Source of the DNA: an uncultured Eubacteriales bacterium
Lineage (GTDB): Bacteria; Bacillota; Clostridia; Oscillospirales; Acutalibacteraceae
NCBI GenBank assembly: GCA_934486895.1
Contig: CAKSQZ010000001.1
Span: 186,001-250,000 of the forward strand
Direction: 5' to 3'
Length of the DNA stretch: 64,000 nt
The translations under genes and the position numbers were made by a program. Positions 60,749 to 64,000 of this stretch are shown here, piece by piece. Within the stretch, counting starts at the first letter, position 1. Each line of letters begins with the position of its first letter. Under the pieces are notes generated by a model, which made no database searches, was not told where the DNA came from, and saw nothing but the letters and a program-made list of their open reading frames with translations.

Positions 60749-62695
60749 TTAAAGGTTTTCGGCGGCTTCAAGCCACAGCTTTGCCGACGCATCGGACGGC
60801 ATTCTCCAGTCGCCCCTCGGGGACAGACAAACGCTGCCGACTTTAACACCGTCGGGCATACAGCTTCGTTTGAACTGCTGTGAGAAAAAGCGGCGATAAA
60901 AGGATTTGAGCCACTTCTTTATAGTATCGTCATCGAAATCGCCGTCAAACGCAGACTTTGCAAGATGATATATCTTCTCGGGCGAAAAACCGTAACGCAT
61001 GACATAATAGAGGAAAAAGTCGTGCAGAATATACGGCCCTACAACATCCTCGGTACGCTGAGCGATCTCGCCCGCCTTATCGGGCGGCAGCAGCTCGGGG
61101 CTGATCGGAGTATCGAGAATATCGCGCAGAATATCGCTCGCGCCCTCGAAAACACCGTATTCCGCCAAGCTGTCGATCATCCAGCTTATAAGCGTTTTCG
61201 GAATACTCATATTGACAGCGTACATACTCATATGGTCGCCGTTATAGGTGCACCAGCCGAGCGCGAGCTCCGAAAGATCGCCTGTGCCAACGACAAGTCC
61301 GCCGCATGATCCCGCATAGTCCATAAGCACCTGCGTGCGCTCTCTCGCCTGAGTGTTTTCATAGGTGAGATCGGTCACGGTCGGGTCATGTCCGATATCA
61401 GAAAAATGCTGCATACACGCGTTTTTGATATTGATCTCCCTGACTGTGACACCGAGCTTATCCATAAGCGAGATCGAATTGCGGTAGGTTCTGCCTGTCG
61501 TGCCGAAGCAAGGCATTGTGATACCGACGACATCGCCGACATCTCTGCCGAGCCTCTGCATCGCTCTGACGCAAACGAGCAGTGCAAGAGTTGAATCAAG
61601 TCCGCCGGAAACACCGACAACGGGGCGGCAGCCTGTTACATCAAGGCGCTTGCAAAGACCCGCTACCTGCATTTCAAAAATGTTCAGACACCGCTGTCTG
61701 CGGTGCTTTTCGGTCGCCGGAACAAACGGGCGGCGGCGGACAGGGTAAAGCGAGCCGTCACACCCGTCGATATCAACGCCGCCGACAGCGACTGTGCGGC
61801 AGGGCTGATATGCACCATAGGTACAAGCGCAGTCTTTAAAGCTTTTGAGCTTCATTCTGTCGGACATGATCCTGCCGATGTCAATATCGGCGCACAGAAG
61901 ATAATCCGAATCGATAAGCTCTTTATTCTCTGCAAGCACAGCGCCGTTTTCAGCGACAAGCGAATGACCCGAGAAGATGAGGTCTCCTGTCGATTCGCTC
62001 GCTCCTGCGGACGCATAGACATAAGCACAGACCGTCCTTGCGGACTGCTGTCTGACAAGCTCGCGGCGATAAGCGCGTTTAGAGATAGTCTCGTTGCTCG
62101 CTGAAAGATTTAAGATAAGCTGAGCGCCCGAAAGCGCCTGAAATGCGGACGGTGCAAGCGGTGTCCAAAGATCCTCGCAAAGCTCGATACCGAATGTCAG
62201 ATCACCGAGCTTGAACACCAGATCCCTGCCGACAGGCACCGATCTGTCCTCGCAAAAGCCGAGATCCGAGAGCCGTATCTCCCTTTTATCAAGGTCATTT
62301 GACGATGAAAACCATCTGCGTTCGTAAAACTCATTATAGTTCGGCAAAAATGTTTTGACCGCTATTCCGACAATGCTTCCGCAGCAAATAACGACTGCGC
62401 AGTTATAAAGCTGGCCGCCGATCGTCAAAGGCGCGCCGACAGCGGCTGTGAGCGAATGCGCTTTGCACCGCTTTGCAATACGCTCTATTGCGGGCACGAT
62501 CTCATTTAAGAGCTTTGATTGGAAAAACAGATCCGCGCAGGTGTAGCCTGTTATGCAAAGCTCAGGAAACACAACTATCTGAGCGCCGTTTTCATGCGCT
62601 TCATCGAGCTTTTCGCAGATCTTATCTGCATTGAAGCGGACATCTGCCACCCGAAGTTCCGGCACAGCCGCCGCCACACGGTAAAAATCAAGCAT
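60749..62695 (-). CDS. nadE: Glutamine-dependent NAD+ synthetase
   Basis: Final step of NAD synthesis. 648 residues: N-terminal nitrilase-type glutaminase (about 1-280; PELCITGYTC with catalytic Glu, KTFLPNYNEF with Lys, GIELCEDLW with Cys) and C-terminal synthetase with PP-loop VVGVSGGLDSTLALLV (about 363-378) and the block VVGTGDLSELALGWCTYNGD. Overlaps pncA by eight bases. Confidence 0.95.
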   Translation of the reverse strand: MLDFYRVAAAVPELRVADVRFNADKICEKLDEAHENGAQIVVFPELCITGYTCADLFFQSKLLNEIVPAIERIAKRCKAHSLTAAVGAPLTIGGQLYNCAVVICCGSIVGIAVKTFLPNYNEFYERRWFSSSNDLDKREIRLSDLGFCEDRSVPVGRDLVFKLGDLTFGIELCEDLWTPLAPSAFQALSGAQLILNLSASNETISKRAYRRELVRQQSARTVCAYVYASAGASESTGDLIFSGHSLVAENGAVLAENKELIDSDYLLCADIDIGRIMSDRMKLKSFKDCACTYGAYQPCRTVAVGGVDIDGCDGSLYPVRRRPFVPATEKHRRQRCLNIFEMQVAGLCKRLDVTGCRPVVGVSGGLDSTLALLVCVRAMQRLGRDVGDVVGITMPCFGTTGRTYRNSISLMDKLGVTVREINIKNACMQHFSDIGHDPTVTDLTYENTQARERTQVLMDYAGSCGGLVVGTGDLSELALGWCTYNGDHMSMYAVNMSIPKTLISWMIDSLAEYGVFEGASDILRDILDTPISPELLPPDKAGEIAQRTEDVVGPYILHDFFLYYVMRYGFSPEKIYHLAKSAFDGDFDDDTIKKWLKSFYRRFFSQQFKRSCMPDGVKVGSVCLSPRGDWRMPSDASAKLWLEAAENL

Positions 62696-63233
62696 TGTTT
62701 TTCCCCCTGTTTATCACATTTATCTGAAGACCCTGCATTATATCGAGTGCTTTTTCATTAAGCTCACTGTCGCCGCAGGCGGTAAGCCGGGCATCGACTG
62801 TGATCCGAGCGTTTTCAAATGCGGTGGAAAATATAACGGCATTGCTCAAAACGCAGATATTAGAAACCAAGCCGCAAAGCTCTATTTCCTCTATATTATC
62901 GGGCAGATGCGCCAATATATCGTCGCCGAGTTTCAGCCCGAATGTCGATTTTTCAAAGCCGACCGCTCCGACTTCATCGAGCGCCGAAGCTGTCTCGCCG
63001 TAAAGCGAATGGCCGGGTGTTCCTTTAATGCAATGGGCAACGGGCAGGGCGGCACCCTCCCTTGTGGAAAGATAATCGTCGAAATGGGTATCGAGCGTGT
63101 AGAAAACATTATTGCGGCCGTAATCCCGCACTCGGTCGGCAATGAGTTTATCGAGCTTTTCAGCTCCCGCAAAACCGAGCGAGCCGCAAACAAAATCGCG
63201 CTGATAATCCACAACAATAAGTATTTTTGCCAC
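62688..63233 (-). CDS. pncA: Nicotinamidase / isochorismatase-family hydrolase
   Basis: 181 residues. Catalytic Asp in ILIVVDYQRDF, metal ligands in FYTLDTHFDDY, Lys in CIKGTPGH and nucleophile Cys in LCGLVSNICVLSNAV. Hydrolyses nicotinamide to nicotinate, which pncB uses. GTG at 63231-63233 is preferred (ten bases after AAAGG) over a GTG nine bases earlier. Overlaps nadE, supporting a role in NAD salvage. Confidence 0.88.
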   Translation of the reverse strand: MAKILIVVDYQRDFVCGSLGFAGAEKLDKLIADRVRDYGRNNVFYTLDTHFDDYLSTREGAALPVAHCIKGTPGHSLYGETASALDEVGAVGFEKSTFGLKLGDDILAHLPDNIEEIELCGLVSNICVLSNAVIFSTAFENARITVDARLTACGDSELNEKALDIMQGLQINVINRGKNNA

Positions 63234-63295
63234 ATTGACCACGCCTTTATAACATTACTTTTAAAAATTGTACCACATGCGGGCGTTATTGTCAA

Positions 63296-63817
63296 TCAGC
63301 GCTTGAATCTGTCAAACACCTTTGTTCTGCGGCAGGCGAACCATACGGGTATGCCGAGCAGAACGACTGCACCGAATTCACCCACTCCAACTGTTGCCGC
63401 GGAATACAAAAACGCGCCCGCTTCCGGCACGAACAGCGACAGCTCAAGTCCTATGACGACTGCGTTGAACAGTATCGGCGGCAAAAACGACAATACGGGG
63501 AAGCCCTTGATCGTCACTTTTCTCACGGCATAGCTCACAAATGCGGCGCAAAGTGTTGCGACAGAGCCGAACACTATATCCGCGGCGATGTTCATGCCTA
63601 ATGCGACGCCGATCGCATTAGCGATAACACAGCCGACAAACAGGCCGGGGATAGCCGCAGGCGTCAGTGCCGGAAGTATCGTCAGTGCTTCGGAAACGCG
63701 GAATTGCAGCGGCCCGTAGGAAATGGGCGACACCGCAACTGTCAAAACGGCGTAAAGGGCGCCGATAACGGCACCCTTTACCAAAAATGAAACATTTTCT
63801 TTCTTCAATTTACTCAA
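63296..63817 (-). CDS. queT: QueT-type queuosine precursor transporter
   Basis: 173 residues with about five membrane segments, family signature SPISYGPLQFRVSEALTILP (about 29-48) and FVGCVIANAIG. Substrate-specific (S) component of an ECF transporter, thought to import preQ1/preQ0. The start is TTG at 63815-63817 or the TTG at 63806-63808, which is better spaced from AAAGG. A preQ1 riboswitch covers the RBS. Confidence 0.88.
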   Translation of the reverse strand: MSKLKKENVSFLVKGAVIGALYAVLTVAVSPISYGPLQFRVSEALTILPALTPAAIPGLFVGCVIANAIGVALGMNIAADIVFGSVATLCAAFVSYAVRKVTIKGFPVLSFLPPILFNAVVIGLELSLFVPEAGAFLYSAATVGVGEFGAVVLLGIPVWFACRRTKVFDRFKR

Positions 63818-63819
63818 GA

Positions 63820-63862
63820 CCTTTCGTGTTTTGTTTTAAGTCAGGGGATTGCGACTGACTTA
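63820..63862 (-). promoter_or_regulatory. preQ1-I riboswitch
   Basis: On the minus strand AGTCAG / CTGACT closes the loop TCGCAATCCC, followed by the A-rich tail TTAAAACAAAACACGAAAGG, whose end is the RBS. This closely parallels the Thermoanaerobacter tengcongensis preQ1 aptamer (stem-GGUCGCA-loop-CCC, tail UUAACAAAACAAGG). Ligand binding would form the pseudoknot and hide the RBS, reducing queT translation. Confidence 0.85.
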
Positions 63863-63871
63863 TTTAATTAG

Positions 63872-64000
63872 TTAATCTTTATCGGAGCTTTTATCGTCCT
63901 CATCATCGTCATCATCGTCAGGCTTTACAAGCCGTTCCGCACGGATAAGTCCTATTCTGCGCTCTTCAATGCCGAGCACTGTGAATTTAAAGTCCGAAAC
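63872..64000 (-). CDS. C-terminus of a CorC/HlyC-type transporter-associated protein (partial)
   Basis: The frame is open to the window edge and ends at the stop 63872-63874. The visible 42 residues read VSDFKFTVLGIEERRIGLI, RAERLVKP, then a very acidic tail (DDDDDDEDD). FKFTVLGxEERRIGxxRxERL is the end of the CorC_HlyC (transporter-associated) domain found after CBS pairs in hemolysin-III/CNNM-like membrane proteins. The start lies outside. Confidence 0.7.
   Translation of the reverse strand, partial: VSDFKFTVLGIEERRIGLIRAERLVKPDDDDDDEDDKSSDKD

Noticed and set aside
1..64000. tRNA, rRNA, transposase, integrase or prophage genes
   Set aside because: Looked for on both strands by eye; none recognised. 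CCA-ended cloverleaf structures were not found.

Overview
The window looks like a chromosomal segment of an anaerobic, Gram-positive clostridium of the Oscillospiraceae/Ruminococcaceae (Ruminococcus-like). The evidence is a secreted protein with a type I dockerin and poly-Thr linkers, pyruvate:ferredoxin oxidoreductase, a thioredoxin / ferredoxin-thioredoxin-reductase pair, a four-domain flavo-diiron protein with rubredoxin, a Trp T-box, a preQ1 riboswitch, the CdaA-YbbR pair and many TTG/GTG starts behind strong Shine-Dalgarno sequences. Most of it is dense housekeeping sequence; the accessory part is about 40.5-42.9 kb.

Layout. 1-7.1 kb (mostly minus strand): c-di-AMP cyclase cdaA with ybbR, a DUF554 membrane protein, trmB, a self-regulated ArsR repressor, pyruvate kinase, a DUF815 AAA ATPase. 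7.3-12.7 kb: a MecA-like adaptor, hemZ, an MBL hydrolase, a lipoprotein, nicotinate phosphoribosyltransferase. 12.8-19.7 kb: trxA with the ferredoxin-thioredoxin reductase catalytic subunit, PFOR, an FAD oxidoreductase, ferritin, a SprT-like protein. 19.8-24.1 kb: hpt, a dockerin protein with poly-Thr linkers, and an unrecognised secreted repeat-type protein. 24.1-31.0 kb: one long minus-strand cluster GH5-rpe-rplI-dnaB-tilS-ftsH. 31.1-33.7 kb: a metal-responsive ArsR / HMA protein / Cd-Zn-type P-ATPase operon. 33.8-40.4 kb: a complete pstSCAB-phoU-phoB-phoR cluster with a Pho box.

40.5-42.9 kb is the unusual stretch. It holds a promoter-terminator unit with no good ORF (candidate small RNA), a 93-bp tandem repeat flanked by a 9-bp direct repeat, a TetR regulator, and a type II CRISPR array. 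The array has 36-bp repeats and 30-bp spacers, no cas gene in the 64 kb, and an end repeat that forms the anti-repeat of a complete tracrRNA gene. Strand assignments imply that tracrRNA and pre-crRNA leader are transcribed towards each other through the same DNA. One 30-nt spacer is built from 19 nt of the CRISPR repeat plus 11 foreign nt.

42.9-64 kb: a flavo-diiron protein divergent from a Crp/Fnr regulator; holA-rnmV-uvrC-degV-esterase; putP; a phospholipid operon (LPG-synthase-TM protein, pssA, psd); a second 93-bp repeat locus; a Trp T-box controlling a trpB-like gene; nadA; cysK; nadE-pncA; queT with a preQ1 riboswitch; and the 3' end of a CorC/HlyC-type gene. NAD genes recur (pncB, nadA, nadE, pncA), as do iron-sulfur/redox genes. 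No tRNA, rRNA, prophage or transposase gene was seen.
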